Assembly: GCA_039881145.1 (NCBI GenBank)
Contig: JAYKKI010000076.1
Location: 11,029,001 to 11,093,000, forward strand
Length of the DNA stretch: 64,000 bases
Direction: 5' to 3'
Source: Druceiella hillmani
Taxonomy: Eukaryota; Arthropoda; Insecta; Lepidoptera; Hepialidae
A program made the translations under genes and the position numbers. Each line of letters opens with the position of its first letter. The stretch's first letter is position 1. A model generated the notes under the pieces. The model saw only the letters and a program-made list of their open reading frames with translations. It was not told where the DNA came from and searched no databases. Positions 1-13,320 of the stretch are shown in pieces.

Positions 1-2670
1 TCTAGACAGACGGAATAATACGTGAATTTAGGTTTTCATTTTTTCTTTTTTTTTATGTTACAAAAACCAAAAATTTATCTGGATCATCTGTTAATTTGTT
101 TTAATTCAGAAATACGTATTATATAAATATTCGTACAGTATATCGGTGAGTTGATGTTGCAATTGCTTGCAATATCAATTGCTTCTTGGTATTTCTAAGT
201 ATAAAATATAAAGTGTATAATTAATATGTCTTTATTCCTCATTCCATTCTTGAGATCTCCATTTCCGAGCTATATACACAGCAACCAAAGGGCCGAACTG
301 CAATAACTTATGAATACAAAACTCATAATTATATATGTATGGATTTTCTCAAAATTGATTTTCCCCTAATACCTCTTTATCTTTTAAATTATTTCATAAC
401 GGCTTATATTTTATACAAATATTAACGAACATTTAACACTTTTGATTTTTACGTTTTGATGAATAGATACATATTCTCGTACAACATAAATGTTATATGG
501 CGTACATTACATACAGTTTATTTGGTAAACTACACACTTGTTCTGATTGTAATCTCCGTGCATACAAATAACATTCAGCCCATGGGCGGCTTCAAGAAGA
601 CTCTTGCAATTTGATTAACACATGACCTTATTTGAACAAACGGTAACCAAATTTACGACGAAATTCTTAGAAATGTGCACATCCGTTTAGAAGGAGTTAG
701 CAAGCATACATTCAGAAAGATAAACTTAATTTTCAAAAATTGGCATTAACAATGTGAATTTTAGACAAAACTATCTTTTTAATACTATATCCAGAATAAA
801 TATTGCGTACAAGAATTTTTTCGCATTTTTTTACCCCAGTAGTCATGTCAAAATTACGACAACAAGTTCACATCAAATTGACGACAAACTATTCAATAAA
901 CACTTAATGGCCAGTAGAGCTATACGGTATGATAAAGAAATAAAAAAGACTGGCATCCACATTTGGAAAGGGTAATAATTTTGAACACTTCAAACTGACA
1001 GAACACGATATATCAGTTCTTTTATCCGATTCATAACTTACATGAATTATATTATTATATATATTGCGACACACGTGTCGTCGATTTCAACAATGATTTT
1101 CTCAAAAAAAATTCTCTTCATTTCTTAGTTCGATAATTCCATCTTAATTTTGAAAGTATTAATTGTGTTCAAAAACGCTTATCAAATTAATTGTTGAGAA
1201 AAAAAAGCACGGTTATTTTCATATGAAAATTACGTTGTAATAACAAATCACGTGGCTGAAAAATATTCCATTTTTCAACAATCTAATGTCTCTTTTACCA
1301 CATGACATAACTATGCTTCATTATCACAAGACGAAATAAATAATACCCTTATCTGAACCCCACTAATAAAAAAGCAGCAAAAATAAGATCAAAAGATGGA
1401 GGCGTCATGATATTGATCCAACTTGGCCGACCAACTTTGGCGACTTCCAACCAACCAACTTTGGCGACTTCAATCCAACTTTGGCGACTTCCGTAGTATG
1501 ATATCGAATTAATAGTATGGTTACGGACTCACCGTATGCCGTAAAAGAAACGCAGAAGTATTCCCTCAGTTTGGCATTAATTAACGCGTCTAAGACTCAG
1601 TAGAAGTTCTTTGAGAAAAAATTTCCAAGTGGTGCTGCAAGAATTATAGGTATATTGGCCCGCTCATTCGCAAATTTTTAAAAACTAGACCTCGAATTTT
1701 TTTCACTATCCAAAAATAGTTTTTTTTATTTTACTCGGTGTCCACAGCATTGCCGACAAAGGCATGTCCCGCTGTAACAACATTGAATGGACATTACCAT
1801 TGTACCTTCATAAAGACATAATCATATCATTATAGTCATTGTCACTATAGCTTAAACTCATTTTATGAAACAAATCGCCCGACAGATAAAAAAAGATCAT
1901 ACCGAGATTGCAACCCTCGGAGTTCAGACTCTAGTATTTTACTGCTTCTCCAATCACTCACGTAAAGAAGCGACAAGCTAAAGGTAAATTTACTACGTAA
2001 AACTAGGCAAAAAGTTAATGTCTATAAGACATTTAGGAAGGAAAAAGATTCAAGTCCAAGTTACAAATCTATATAATATAATTATATAATCACTATTAAT
2101 TGGAATTCGTCCTTAGAAATGTTTCCAATGTTAAAAATTATGTTTCCTTTATAGGTTTAAATTGAGGGACCTTTCTTCTACTCTAATGTAATAACAATGC
2201 CAATGTTTGAGGGTCGCTCTCACTCTGTAATTATACAGTTTTACGTTCCTGCTAATGGAGACTGAAATTATACTGATTGGTAAAATCATACTTGTACTTC
2301 CGAATTAACTTTCACATTATAAATATTTAACAAATATTTAATTTTATTCAACGTTTAAGCTAAAAGTTGAAATACATACTAAACGTTTTAATACGTACTA
2401 AATAGAATTTACGAGAGAAGTTTAATAATAACACGCTGATGACTTTGCAGAAAGACACAAGTTATATTTTCTGTCGATAATTTTTCAATTTGTATTTGTC
2501 AATAGACATGGAGTCGTCGCGTATAGTGCTGGTGCCTCTAATAGCACAGTAATTTTAAACATAAAAATTACCAACCTGCGAAAAAAAATTCTATTGAGCA
2601 TGATTTCAAAACCTATGTTCGGGCATTTTACAAAAAATTATCAAAAGTCTCCATCTAGTTTTTCTTAACT
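1..2670. other. AT-rich stretch, no gene recognised
   Basis: No gene, RNA or known transposon is recognised here. The longest open frame (754-975, +, 73 codons) has no motif, no plausible splice context and ordinary AT-driven composition, so I treat it as chance. The only structured item is the short direct repeat at 1432-1492, listed separately. Confidence 0.6.
1432..1492. repeat. Short direct repeat, three copies of a 17-mer
   Basis: CCAACTTTGGCGACTTC occurs at 1432, 1456 and 1476, separated by 7 and 3 bases of related sequence. A fourth degenerate start (CCAACTTGG) precedes it at about 1419. It is a small, relatively GC-rich island in AT-rich DNA. Function unknown. Confidence 0.8.
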
Positions 2671-2897
2671 TTTGACCTATCCGGAAAAAGATTATGAAAA
2701 ACTTTTTTTAGCAAAAATATCGTTTTATGTATTTCAAAGATCGATGAACGTTATTTTGAAAATTGTAGATATCAAAGATTTTTTTTATAAGAAGAGAAAT
2801 TTAAACATTTTTTTTATACAGCCAATCATTTTCACAGACGAAGTAGTCATACGTTCGTATACGATGTAAGGCGCTTCAGAGCAAGGCTAATATTCGC

Positions 2898-3029
<132 letters not shown>

Positions 3030-3163
3030 CATTGTTTTGGTATTACACATTATGAATCTATAAATGACAAGTAAAAATGTATGTTCAATTTTCTAACAAA
3101 AGCTCCTTTACCATCTCATACTACACTTTATTCGAAGCGATAATTATCACTTATAATTATTTT

Positions 3164-3212
3164 TTGATAATTATCAAGGTAAATATTGGTTGATAATTAT
3201 CTTGGTAAATAT
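3164..3212. repeat. Two tandem copies of a GATAATTATC-containing 23-mer
   Basis: TTGATAATTATC followed by AAGG/TTGG and TAAATAT occurs at 3164 and 3190. The core GATAATTATC is a perfect palindrome. It could be a remnant of a small repeat; a regulatory role is only a possibility. Confidence 0.7.
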
Positions 3213-3509
3213 AATCGAAAACTTTTAATTTGCCACTTTTCTCTTTTTTAATAATAGTAATATTAAGCGACTACGTGTATCGGACCGAACGTAACTTAAT
3301 GTTTATTGCGGGGTTTTACCCCGTGTCGCGTCAAACTTTTAGTAATTCTTTATTTGAAACTAAAATTAACTTTAATTCTTATTTCGAATTCGGAATCTTC
3401 AGATCCAGACATTGTTCAAACAGTTCATGTAGTTGAGGGGGATGACGATGATATTTATAATTAAAATGTAGTTTGATTTTTAATTATTTTTGTTCGAAAG
3501 TTTAGAATT

Positions 3510-3781
3510 CACAATTAAATGAAACTACTTGATGTAGTATTATTTCTATTTTCTTTAAGTTCTTTACCATGACCTAGGTTTCGTTGTATTACAACATCTT
3601 CAGGTGGGATATTAACAAAGATTCTATGCTATGATGAAATCTTTGCTAATATCCCACCTGAAGATGTTGTAATACATCGAAACCTAGGTCGTGGTAAAGA
3701 AAGTAGAAATAATACTACATCACGTAGTTTCATTTAATTGTGAATAATGAATTTCTACAAAATTAACGCCAAATATATTAA
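3510..3781 (+). mobile_element. Palindromic element, copy A (full length)
   Basis: The element starts CACAATTAAATGAAACTAC. Its body is a near-perfect inverted repeat of about 100 bp per arm, with landmarks ACCTAGGTTTCGTTGTAT and CATCTTCAGGTGGGATATTA, around a short centre. A one-sided tail, AATTAACGCCAAATATATT, follows. The 13-mer TTCGAAAGTTTAG flanks it at 3493-3505 and 3785-3797, consistent with a target site duplication. It has no coding capacity. The family also occurs at 3821, 9671, 13231, 19550, 28271, 39861, 46190, 49421, 59148 and 61752. I do not recognise the superfamily. Confidence 0.85.
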
Positions 3782-3820
3782 ATATTCGAAAGTTTAGTTT
3801 TATAAGTTTCTAATTAAATA

Positions 3821-4083
3821 CATTTGGCGTTAATTTTGTAGAAATTCATTGTTCGCAATTAAATGAAACTACGTGATGTAGTATTATTTATACTTTCTTT
3901 AATTTCTTTACCACGACCGAGGTTTCGTTGTATTACAACATCTTCATGTGAGCTATTAGCGTAGATTTTCAGGTGGGCAATTAGCAAAGGTCTTTGCTAA
4001 TAGCGCACTTGAAGATGTTGTAATACAACGAAATCTATGTCGCGGTAAAGAAATTAGAGAAAGTAGAAATAATACTACATCGC
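3821..4083 (-). mobile_element. Palindromic element, copy B (truncated by the inverted-repeat arm)
   Basis: This copy is in reverse orientation: its tail (CATTTGGCGTTAATTTTG) lies on the left. Both palindrome arms are present, with a modified centre in which GATTTTCAGGTGGGCAATT is partly duplicated. The right arm stops inside AATACTACATC, about 30 bp before the expected terminus, exactly where the long inverted-repeat arm begins. It lies only about 40 bp from copy A, with tails facing each other. Confidence 0.8.
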
Positions 4084-6018
4084 ATCATGCCCATAATAAA
4101 TAAAAGATTACCTTGGAGGTTAAGTATGTTTAATTTATTACTAAAATGTTGCTTCTAACGTAAAGGTTGATAGAAAATACCGATTGACTAATGATCGACT
4201 GATACATATTTATTCGATAATTATCGGATTCTGCAATCTATTACGACGGGAATACTGCAATCTATTGCTACGGAAACGACTTAAATTATCAAACAGTTTA
4301 GACTAATCCACATAGCTAGTTGGCTTAATTTAGTTTATACCTCAAAACTAAATAATAGTTTGCACTATAAACATATTAGATTCAACTAATGTTAAAGGAT
4401 AATTGTCGATAAGTTCAGATACTTTGGTGAAAAAATAGAGGGACAAATTTAGATCGAGCAAGTCGTTGGATGTTGAAGTAAACAATTTGAACAGTTTATT
4501 TCAACGATTCTAGAAGGTTTTTAAACTTGATGTAAATGGATGTCTGTTGAAAAATGTTAAAATGTTGAAAATATCCACTAGATGATGCGTTAAGTATGGT
4601 TAGCGAGGATACTTGCCGCTTAAATCAATAACAACAATAATGAAGTTGGCTTATACCTTTCAATGATTAATGATGGTGAAATATGAGACCTTACATATCT
4701 CTTAAATCAAATACTACTACATGTATCGCACATACTTGTTTTATTACTTTAATACAATCAGATTAATTTCAGCTTATCTATTTTATAAAAAAGGGTGCGT
4801 GTACTTATGTACGCGCGTGAGATGTTATTCTTCTTTGGCATCATTAAAAAATAGTTTTTAATTGTATGCAAATAATAAATTACAATAAAATAATAAAAGG
4901 ACTGGAAAAGGATAGTCAACACAGTCAATAAAGTTCAGTTTAAATTTGAAAAATTAAATAAATAAATATTTATTTTCTTACATTAAGGGTAACATAAATT
5001 CTCTTATTATCCGAATGTTATTTTTAAATTATGTCCACTGCCATAGCATCTTCCGGTAATGACAAATAATATATACGGATAGATAACCTCAATTATATTG
5101 GAGCACTTGAAAAAGTCTATAAACACAAGTTTTTCACTAATATTTACGAATAGTAAATATATTAATCAAAACATTGAATTTAAATCACTACTGAATATAA
5201 TTTATCAGCACATATATAAATCGCACTTATATGAAACTAAAACATGTGTGTGAATGTAGTTTCGAGATTGCAACCGCTGCAACTTCATACTGTAACTTTT
5301 GTGTGACGAATCTTATAATTTCACTCTCATCATTTTTTCATAACGCGCCTAAAGAAGTATAACTTCAAAAAACATATTTAACGTCTCAAATAAGTTTTAC
5401 TGCAGATTACTGTCAATTTTTCCCATTTTTATAATTAAAACTCCGTCTCAAGCATTTAGTAAATTTTATGAAACATATTACTGCTAATGATGTATTTGAT
5501 ATGCTTCTAACCGATTTGATATGCTTTTTTAAGTACTACGTTCTTATTTACTTTTTTCTTTTCGTATCCAATGACACATAAGGCGCCTCACTTTGCGACG
5601 CTCACCACTGTGATCTTGTCTTAACATTCTTGTCAAATTTTCCACTCACCATCCTTGATTTGTTTCATGTACAACCATTGTCCCGATATATAAGGTTTTT
5701 CCGGTCTTTGTGGCAAACATAAGAGAGACGTTGTAAGGATTACATTTTGTGGCACTCTAGAGGTGTATTCATTTCATTGTCATGCTCAACCTTATCACTA
5801 GTTGATTTCGTAGTACTACATGAATTAATAATAATGAAAACACATTCTTTAATTCAAGATTGAAATTGTCCTTAACGTTTTTGTTTCATCATTTGTTCAT
5901 TCCAAACTTTGCATATTTTGAATTGCTGTTAATACTACAGTGCTTTTGAAGCTTAAGTTTAAAATTGAGTTCAAATTGATCATGGTTACTATTTATAACG
6001 TCACCGTTTTATCTTGTC

Positions 6019-6064
6019 ATATCCCATTGGCCTTACTAATATTTTGGTAAAGCCAATGGGATAT
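6019..6064. repeat. Small hairpin 1 in the left arm
   Basis: ATATCCCATTGGC is followed about 20 bases later by GCCAATGGGATAT. The stem extends to about 17 bp with one mismatch and an AT-rich loop. The same hairpin is kept at 17521-17564 in the other arm. It could be a footprint of a tiny foldback element or simply a structured RNA segment if transcribed. Confidence 0.8.
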
Positions 6065-6540
6065 ACATTATTTATATTAAGGTTAATTTTTGGATATCAG
6101 GGGACTTTCACGTTAAATTATGAATTATTTGTGTTTAAATTTGTCACTTCCATGATTTTTTAGCTCATAAAATGGTAATAACGAAATACTTTACTGTTTT
6201 CATTTCTTCTCCATAGCTTTATTACTAAAAATATTTCTTTTCTTTGCGATTTTTAACAGAGTTTGCATTGAAATCTACCCTTACAAGGATGAAACCCACT
6301 TTTAGTATTTTGTTTGTCACTTTTTACAAATAGTCGTATAATTTATTTTATTTTTCATGTTCTGTATCATTTGTAGGATTATAAATTTATACAATAATTA
6401 TTTCGTTAGTTGGAAAATGTATTCCTTTTATAATACAAACAATAGTAGAATCCTACAAAATGAGGCTTCTTAATACTGCTTTGTTGAGAAAAAGTTTTTT
6501 TTGCTTATCACGAATTCTTCAATCAAATTTTATTATTTAT

Positions 6541-6579
6541 CACAAGTTCTTAATTAGCCAAGTTAATTAAGAACTTGTG
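6541..6579. repeat. Small hairpin 2 in the left arm
   Basis: CACAAGTTCTTAATTA, a 7-base loop GCCAAGT, then TAATTAAGAACTTGTG: a perfect 16 bp stem. The counterpart at 17003-17041 has one stem mismatch. No target duplication was identified. Confidence 0.9.
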
Positions 6580-6691
6580 AGATATGTAACTCATTCCCGA
6601 AATACCCAACACGTGATTATCCGTTTTGTTTATCACTTGCCGTTGTCATTATTTTCACATTCCAAGTTCCAAATTTTAGTTTTTATTTTAC

Positions 6692-6751
6692 CTCACACAT
6701 CGACTGTTTCAGCCTAAGAGGTTTCCTGAACCTTTTCTCTTGAGTACTCAT
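6692..6751 (-). other. Candidate internal exon kept in both arms (20 codons)
   Basis: On the minus strand an acceptor-like TCTACACAG precedes an open 60-base stretch reading MSTQEKRFRKPLRLKQSMCE, then GAG|GTAAAA as a possible donor. The counterpart at 16831-16890 (+) keeps the frame, with one Arg/Ser change near the start and a weaker acceptor (TTCATAG). It would join in phase 0 to the candidate exon at 7037-7084. No family recognised; short length makes chance a real possibility. Confidence 0.25.
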
Positions 6752-7036
6752 CTGTGTAGACTCTTTATACCAGGCAAAATTATAATCGTTTAAAATCCCT
6801 TATGTCTCCATATCTTCGGACATTTGGTCTTCGCATTCAGAGTTTTTTTACATGGAAGATTGATTAGCTCATCGCTAAATAGAATTAAAGTTTCACGTAT
6901 GGCTGAGTATGGTGAAGCGGACTTCACTAAATATATATTAGTATAATATATCCTGTATGTATAATATAAATGTTTGTCGTGCTTTGAATATTTTAGAAAA
7001 AAAATAAAAGACAACATCAAAAGAAAAAAGACTTAC

Positions 7037-7084
7037 CTTCAATTTAAGCGGTAACTTCATGAGGTCCATAAACTCATATGCCAT
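7037..7084 (-). other. Candidate first exon kept in both arms (MAYEFMDLMKLPLKLK)
   Basis: Minus strand, 48 bases: ATG in context AAGGAATGG, 16 codons, ending AAG|GTAAGT, a consensus 5' splice site. The other arm (16478-16525, +) has the same frame with one change (Glu to Gly) and the same donor. An alternative frame reads VYGPHEVTA with stops nearby, so the coding frame is uncertain. No family recognised. Confidence 0.25.
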
Positions 7085-8429
7085 TCCTTGGGTTCATCGA
7101 GAATTAATTTTGAAATGACGATAGGTTTAGATGGGAGGGCAAATAAATAAATAATACCCTTGAATTGAATGATTTTTACCTTAAACTCCGAGATATGCTG
7201 TCGACAAATTTGCATCATCAAACTTAAATTTTTTTTTAAAAGTCTCCCTCTATATGCATTACCTTGAGACAGTTAAATTAGCATCCATTAAACATGACAC
7301 GAGCGCAATCTCTCTCTGATAAAAACCTGATTCAAAATAGAAGATGGTATTCCAGACCGTCGCTTAATTTGACTCACTTTCAGACTTGAACCACCTGTAA
7401 ATTCTATTAGAATCACTTAATCTTCAACGGGTTTATATATCATTTTCTAGAATCAAATGGACGTTGTTTAGGTAGTGTCCTTGTATATGATTGTGAAACC
7501 TGAGAAAGACTTGAAATCATGGGTGTTTTGGTCCACTGTAATTATGTTTATCTGGTGTAGTTTACCAAGAATTCCTTGTGCAATATGGTAATTATAACGC
7601 ATTTGGGCACATAACGCATTTATCTAGTACTTAAAATACTGGTGAAGGTTCAGGTCATTAAGATATAAACAAAAGAGATCACACCATAAGTGTAAACTCC
7701 ACAAACCCTCCGAGTAGTTTTCAAGTCAATATTTCACATCTAATAAAAACAATTAGCCGAAAACTGGCAAATGTTACCAAGCAAATTAAATACAAGGCAA
7801 CTGTGGTATTTTAGAAAGCGCAAGTAGCAAAAGACCGAATAAATTAAATTGAGTTTAGAAATATAATATTGTTTTAGTACGTGAATTTTAAGGCCATGTG
7901 CTCCTAAGCAGTGGTATTTTTTTCATAATAAGCCGCAGAAAGTGGTAACATTATTCAAAACAGTAGCGTGCATTTTTTATATATGATCGACCTAACAATC
8001 CATTAAAAATCAAATTGAATGAAAATATAATTATATATGCATCAAGGAATAAAAATTCTAAGTAATTTTTGTGGAAAGTCACGAAATAAGAAGTCTAACT
8101 ATTATCTAATTATGTTTTTATGATTTCTATGTGTAGCGAAGAGTGAAGAAATTAAATTATACACTATTTTATTAAATTATTAAAAATAATGTTTATTATA
8201 ATAAAAGTTGAAATCTACAACATATCGGAAACGTAATTTACTTTTATGTAAACTTCGTTCATATTCAAAAACGAACTTTATTATATCTTGTTCATTAGTA
8301 TGAATCGGTATATAAACTAATAAGATATTATGGATAACTCTCACACCAACACGTAACTTAATTGTATATATGTTAACAGTTTATTACAAGTTGGAATATG
8401 CCTACAATGTTTGGACTTGTAATGAGTTG

Positions 8430-8567
<138 letters not shown>

Positions 8568-8978
8568 CATGTAGGTTATGTATTAGATATATTGGGACCT
8601 TATTTTGATAACAACGCTCTCATTTTAATCGGATTAAAGACGACGAAAATAATGTTCTTTTGACTTCACATCTATATTAATCAGTGATTAAGTCCGAATT
8701 TTTAACAGCCTCCAAATTGTATGTAGACTACCTCAGTTCCAATACAATTAAATCAACCGATCCAATATTGAGATGTTGGATCATACAAAGTACATTTGGG
8801 AACTGGTTTCGCAAATAAAAAAAGACATTTTACAAAAAAATGTCCAGCGAGTCCATCACCATTGACTTCAATTTACTCTTATCCATCTTTTGTCGAGATC
8901 CGCTATCTAACCCAAGGCGTTTGGTAGGATGCTGGTTTTTATACAAAGTAATGGCTATCTGACCTTTGCAACCCATAG

Positions 8979-9209
8979 ATGAAACTGAACCTTTTTGGGC
9001 TTATAAGAAACCTTATAAGAAGTATTTCTTATAAAAGCTGCTCTCTAGTGGCACCAGTGGGGACCAGTGGTTTGACGTACTTTCCGAATCGTGGAGGAGT
9101 TCTTATGGATATTTTTAAGATTGATTGTCACCCATCCATTCGTCGATCGATACGTATGCTACTTTACCTCATTTGTTACGTGAAATCAACGAATGTAATT
9201 TGGCTATGA
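8979..9209 (+). pseudogene. Relic reading frame, possibly LINE endonuclease-like (left arm)
   Basis: A 76-codon open frame contains LVAPVGTSGLTYFPNRGG followed by MDIF. The spacing of AP..T.YFP and a downstream DIF resembles the region before the SDH motif in jockey-type apurinic endonuclease domains, but the SDH catalytic motif is not visible. The other arm has the same frame on the minus strand (14463-14663). The stretch just upstream (8774-8960) is open in the right arm but frameshifted by an 11-base indel here. This is a weak, by-eye resemblance; it may be a chance frame. Confidence 0.3.
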
Positions 9210-9670
9210 GGTTCTCCTGAAACCCCAAGTTTGTTACCTAAATGACTAGAGTACGAAATGGTACGAAATTAAATGTTTTCTGTACATCAACTAAAATAGA
9301 CTAAATCGGATGCGAGTCACAAATATATGAGGAATAAATAGGAAGGTGTATATAAACTATATGTCCAAAAAGAGAAAAGAAAGAGAACAAGATTTAGAGT
9401 TTTAGAATTCAATCCAGTCCCACATCTCCTAAGCAATACAACATGTGGATAGAATATAATCCTTCAAACGTGTTGTACTGGTACCAACAGTTGTAAAGTT
9501 AGAGCTCACACTACCTACTATGCTCATAAAGTCTTAGGGATTTGATTTTTTGGCATACTACAGGTATATTGAAAACAAACAACTAAATATTAGTTAAACT
9601 AAACACTTGTTAGATACCCCTTTAACGAAATAGTGAGGTCGTGGTTAGATCTAAATAAGCAAAAATATAT

Positions 9671-9785
9671 AAATCTTTGCTAATATCCCATCTGAAGATG
9701 TTGTAATACAACGAAACCTAGGTCGTGGTAAAGAACTTAAAGAAAGTAGAAATAATACTACATCACGTAGTTTCATTTAATTGTG
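9671..9785 (-). mobile_element. Palindromic element, copy C (half copy)
   Basis: One palindrome arm only, from AAATCTTTGCTAATATCCCA through AACCTAGGTCGTGGTAAAG to the terminus CATTTAATTGTG at 9785, with no tail. This is the 5'-terminal arm of an element lying on the minus strand. It sits 17 bp inside the inner edge of the left inverted-repeat arm. Confidence 0.8.
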
Positions 9786-12149
9786 ATGAAAAATGTTTAT
9801 GTAAATACGTATGTATTTATGTTTGTATACGTTAATATGTTTGTGCCTAAATAATTAGTCTCTTTAATGAAATCTTCATAAACTTACACCCTTTCATATT
9901 ATTAATCTGCTTAAGTCTTAAAATTTGCATAAATTAAACGAACTTATGTTTAAACAGATAAGACTCTCAGTAAATCTAGATACCATAAGTTTAGAGTTAA
10001 ATGAAAAGGAAAACCTAATAAAAATCTTGGTGGCAATAAAATTCAAATTAAGGGGGCGTATTGCATGGAACCTATATTCAGTTTTTCAATGTTAAGTTTG
10101 GTATAGTTTGATTAGATAAAACGTTGTTACATAATTATATTTACTTGACCAACATTTGGTACTTGAGATTAATATGCTTGGTGACAAAGTGTCTTAAATT
10201 AAAAATGAGTTTTTCACAAGCGAACATTTGCATGTATTAATCGATTCGGTAAAGGAATGATCGTATTTGTTTCTGATTGTTTTCAACCTTGTAAACCGTA
10301 ATAAGAAAAATATTGATTAAATGTGTCAAATGATTTAAAAACGTCAAAACTCGAGAGAAGGTTATATTTGGAACCATTCGTTCGTATTCAACAATAATTT
10401 TTTCAAACAGCAGAATGGGAAAATTTATCGGTGTGTGATTTTTAATATTAGTTGTTTGGTGTGGAAATGTTTAACTAATGTTTCGTAATATTTGTATCGT
10501 TCGCTTTATAATAAGTCATTGATTTTACGAATATTATTATATTTAAGTATAATATTATATTTTACGAATATTATTATATTAATTATATTTAAGTAAAGCT
10601 TAATATAATAATTAAAATAAGCTTAATTAAAATTAAAAAAAAATTACATTAAAAAAAAGCAATAAAATTACTTCGGAGTCGACGATTTTAAGATTCCATA
10701 TACCAAAAAGGGCAAATTTAACTTTTAAACTTAAAATTCAGTATAATAAAAGTGAAATTTGATATAGTAATGCCAAAATTGTTATAATAGTATTAAAAGG
10801 AAAATTTAGAACAAATCAAGCAAAGCAAGCAAACAATTTAAATTCCGTTTATAGTGCAACGTATCATTTAAAATGACTACCACTGAGAAATTCAAAAACA
10901 TTTTTGATCAGAATTTTAAGTAGTATATATATCGAAAATTATTCATAGAAAATTAGTCAGTATCCCTTTAATTAACCCCTTAAATAGGGGGGCTGTTTTA
11001 ACATTTTATTATTAAATATTTGTTACATATTTATTAAACTAGGACGTTTGACACATAAAGCAATTTCAATTCAAATATGATACGGATTCACACTTGGTAT
11101 TTAAATTTTGTCTATCTGTTTGTGCGCACATCACTTAAAATTACCAATCAATGTCTTTGATAAATATAATATTTGTAGCATGATCGTTCTGAAAGTGAAT
11201 AAAATGCACATCATCTCGACATGACGTCAAAAAGACTTTATCTGCTTGTATTCTCCACTATTTGTTGGTTAGTAAATGTATCTCGCATAAATTACTGAAC
11301 AGTATTAGATATTTTTTATATTGTATAGGTAATGGTCTTAAATATAAAATAGAGCAGTACTATATTGATACAAAATTTGATGAGTTAAGAAAAAAAGGCA
11401 ATCCTAAAAAAATATTGCTGCAAACTTAAATGAATTAAGACCATTCTTTTTACAATTTTATTTATTTATTTTTAAATAATGTTATAACTAAAAAAAAATT
11501 GAAGTAGATAAACGTCATTAACAGATGGCGCTAGGTGTAAGTAAATCGAGCTATCACAATTATTGCGTATTATAATAACAGCACAGACAGTCACAAACAA
11601 TAGTTTTAATAGAATAATTAAATTTAACTGCAGAGTCGGTGCACTTTTTTCCAAAACGAAAATGGGGTGTGGGGAGCATTTTAATCTGATTAATTTCTTC
11701 TTTATACAGAATTTTGTAAACCTATGCTTAAAATTTTATTTCTTTCAAAGAAATGAAATAATTTTTTTAGAATTAATAGTTTATTTTATGTTTTTTTCAT
11801 ATTTTTAATTAGAAAACATTAGAAAAATCAAAAGACACGGTCATTTTAAACCTGTGTAAGGTCGTTGATTTGGGAGTTAGATCTGATTGGCGATTGATGT
11901 TTCGTGAGGATATGGCGGATATAGCAAAAAATATTGTTTCGAAGACTTGGAATCTTATTATTAATTCATAGGATTTTCAATCTATGTCATTACTTTTTCT
12001 ACTATACACACCGTTAGGGCAGAACCGATTAGAATCTGTTTTTATTATTTGGAGCCCGCACGAAGCTCATATAACTTAAATACTGAATGTATGCAAAAGC
12101 CTTCGAACCCTTCGATATCTGTATATGATACGGTACTTCCTCTTTATAT
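9786..12149. other. Inverted-repeat spacer, left part, no gene recognised
   Basis: AT-rich sequence with homopolymer and TTATATTAAGTATAATATT-like runs around 10500-10640. Small overlapping frames at 11472-11808 on both strands have no motif. An insect-repeat-like AGATGGCGCTAG occurs at 11523. Nothing else is seen. Confidence 0.6.
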
Positions 12150-12402
12150 TTCCTACCAATTTTCTCTTAAGTATGCTAGATTCTTTGCAAATTAGAAGAA
12201 ACATTGCGCTTCTAAAGTTTATCTTCGAGCTATTGTATGGAAAAATTCCATTTTTTGAATTGAATTGAATAAACTTTCATTCTTCGTATCTAACAATTCT
12301 TTGCACTCACGCAATCATCACCTTTTTCTATACTACCCTCTACAACCGAATTATATAAAAACTGTACAGTTTCCCGTGGTATTCAAATGCCCAATCACTT
12401 GA
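12150..12402 (+). pseudogene. Decayed LINE reverse-transcriptase C-terminus
   Basis: The frame starting near 12164 reads SLKYARFFAN, a stop, then KKHCASKVYLRAIVWKNS. After another stop it reads NNSLHSRNHHLFLYYPL and QPNYIKTVQFPVVFK. The order matches the C-terminal end of many non-LTR reverse transcriptases: a 'SLE.RR..ARL..LYKI' segment, then an 'R....L..P..RT..YK.SF.P' segment before a W-N motif. Several stops and the loss of the tryptophan show it is dead. The clade cannot be assigned by eye. Confidence 0.4.
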
Positions 12403-12649
12403 TAGTGATCGCTCCAATTTGAGGTTTGTTAATGATGAGCAAAATTAAATTTGTTGAAATGTGTCTTCGTTGTCTTTTGTATTCATGTTTAATATATACG
12501 TTCTTTTGTTTTAATTTGTTAAGCCATTAATTACTTATCTCTACGAGTGCGTTACTTATAACGTATCGGTAAATGTATGTGTGTTATAAATAAATAACTA
12601 AATATGATGTTTATTTGATATATGAGGAAGAATATAGGACATGACTCTT

Positions 12650-13230
12650 GGCACTTAGATAGTAAACCCATTTCATCTCAAGAAATAACTGATGTTATAA
12701 GAAAGGATCGACCGTGTTATTCTCGGCTTAGAAAAGAACTACATTTTCTTATCATAGATGCAATAAGAGGTGACTAAGATAAGAAAACAGAAAATGGGCC
12801 GCAGCTCTCTTCTGCATATGAACAACACTTTACAGCGATCAATTCGCCTGCTAAGCATGCCAATAAAGGCAGATTTCCTTATGTTTTAAAGGCAATTAAA
12901 CAACAGCCCTCGGTATCAGGCATGGTAACGGTGGAACAGAGGGCACTAAGAATCTTAATTTTAGTCAGATGATCTGGTAAGTCACGGAAGCTGTTAGATG
13001 CTGTCTTTCCCATCTCAAAACATGTCAATATTTTGTTTTCTTTTTTAATTTACTTTTGTATTTTGTTTGTCTAATGTGCTATTAAGAATTTACATTGTAA
13101 AATCTCTTACAGTCTACCAACTAAATTTCAATACAAATTGTTATGGTTGACTGGAAGAGATTGCTCATGTAGCAATAAGTCCGCCATATGTACTATACAT
13201 AAAAGTTAATAAATAAATAAATAAATAAAG
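12650..13230 (+). mobile_element. Retroposon 3' region with (AAAT)n tail
   Basis: The 3' end reads GACTGGAAGAGATTGCTC, TAGCAATAAGTCCGCCATAT and a tail of about five AAAT/AAATA units ending at 13230. The same tail closes the minus-strand LINE copies at 23231 and 26095 and the SINE at 35372, so it belongs to that LINE/SINE partnership. Sequence back to about 12650 (around GTGACTAAGATAAG and GGCAATTAAACAACAGCCCT) resembles lepidopteran retroposon 3' untranslated DNA and contains no frame. The insertion point is inside palindromic copy D, so this insertion is younger than copy D. Confidence 0.7.
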
Positions 13231-13320
13231 AACTTAAAGAAAGTAGAAATAATATTACATCACGTAGTTTCACTTAATTGTGAATAATGAATTTCTAAAA
13301 AATTAACGCCATATATATCC
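13231..13320 (+). mobile_element. Palindromic element, copy D (3' part with tail)
   Basis: It begins abruptly after the retroposon tail at AACTTAAAGAAAGTAGAAAT, continues through TACATCACGTAGTTTCACTT, and ends with the family tail (AATTAACGCCATATATA). The missing 5' portion is not seen immediately upstream of the retroposon. Confidence 0.8.

Noticed and set aside
3510..4083. CRISPR-like or bacterial repeat array
   Set aside because: The repeats are inverted arms of a eukaryotic mobile element, with no regularly spaced unique spacers, in an insect genome.
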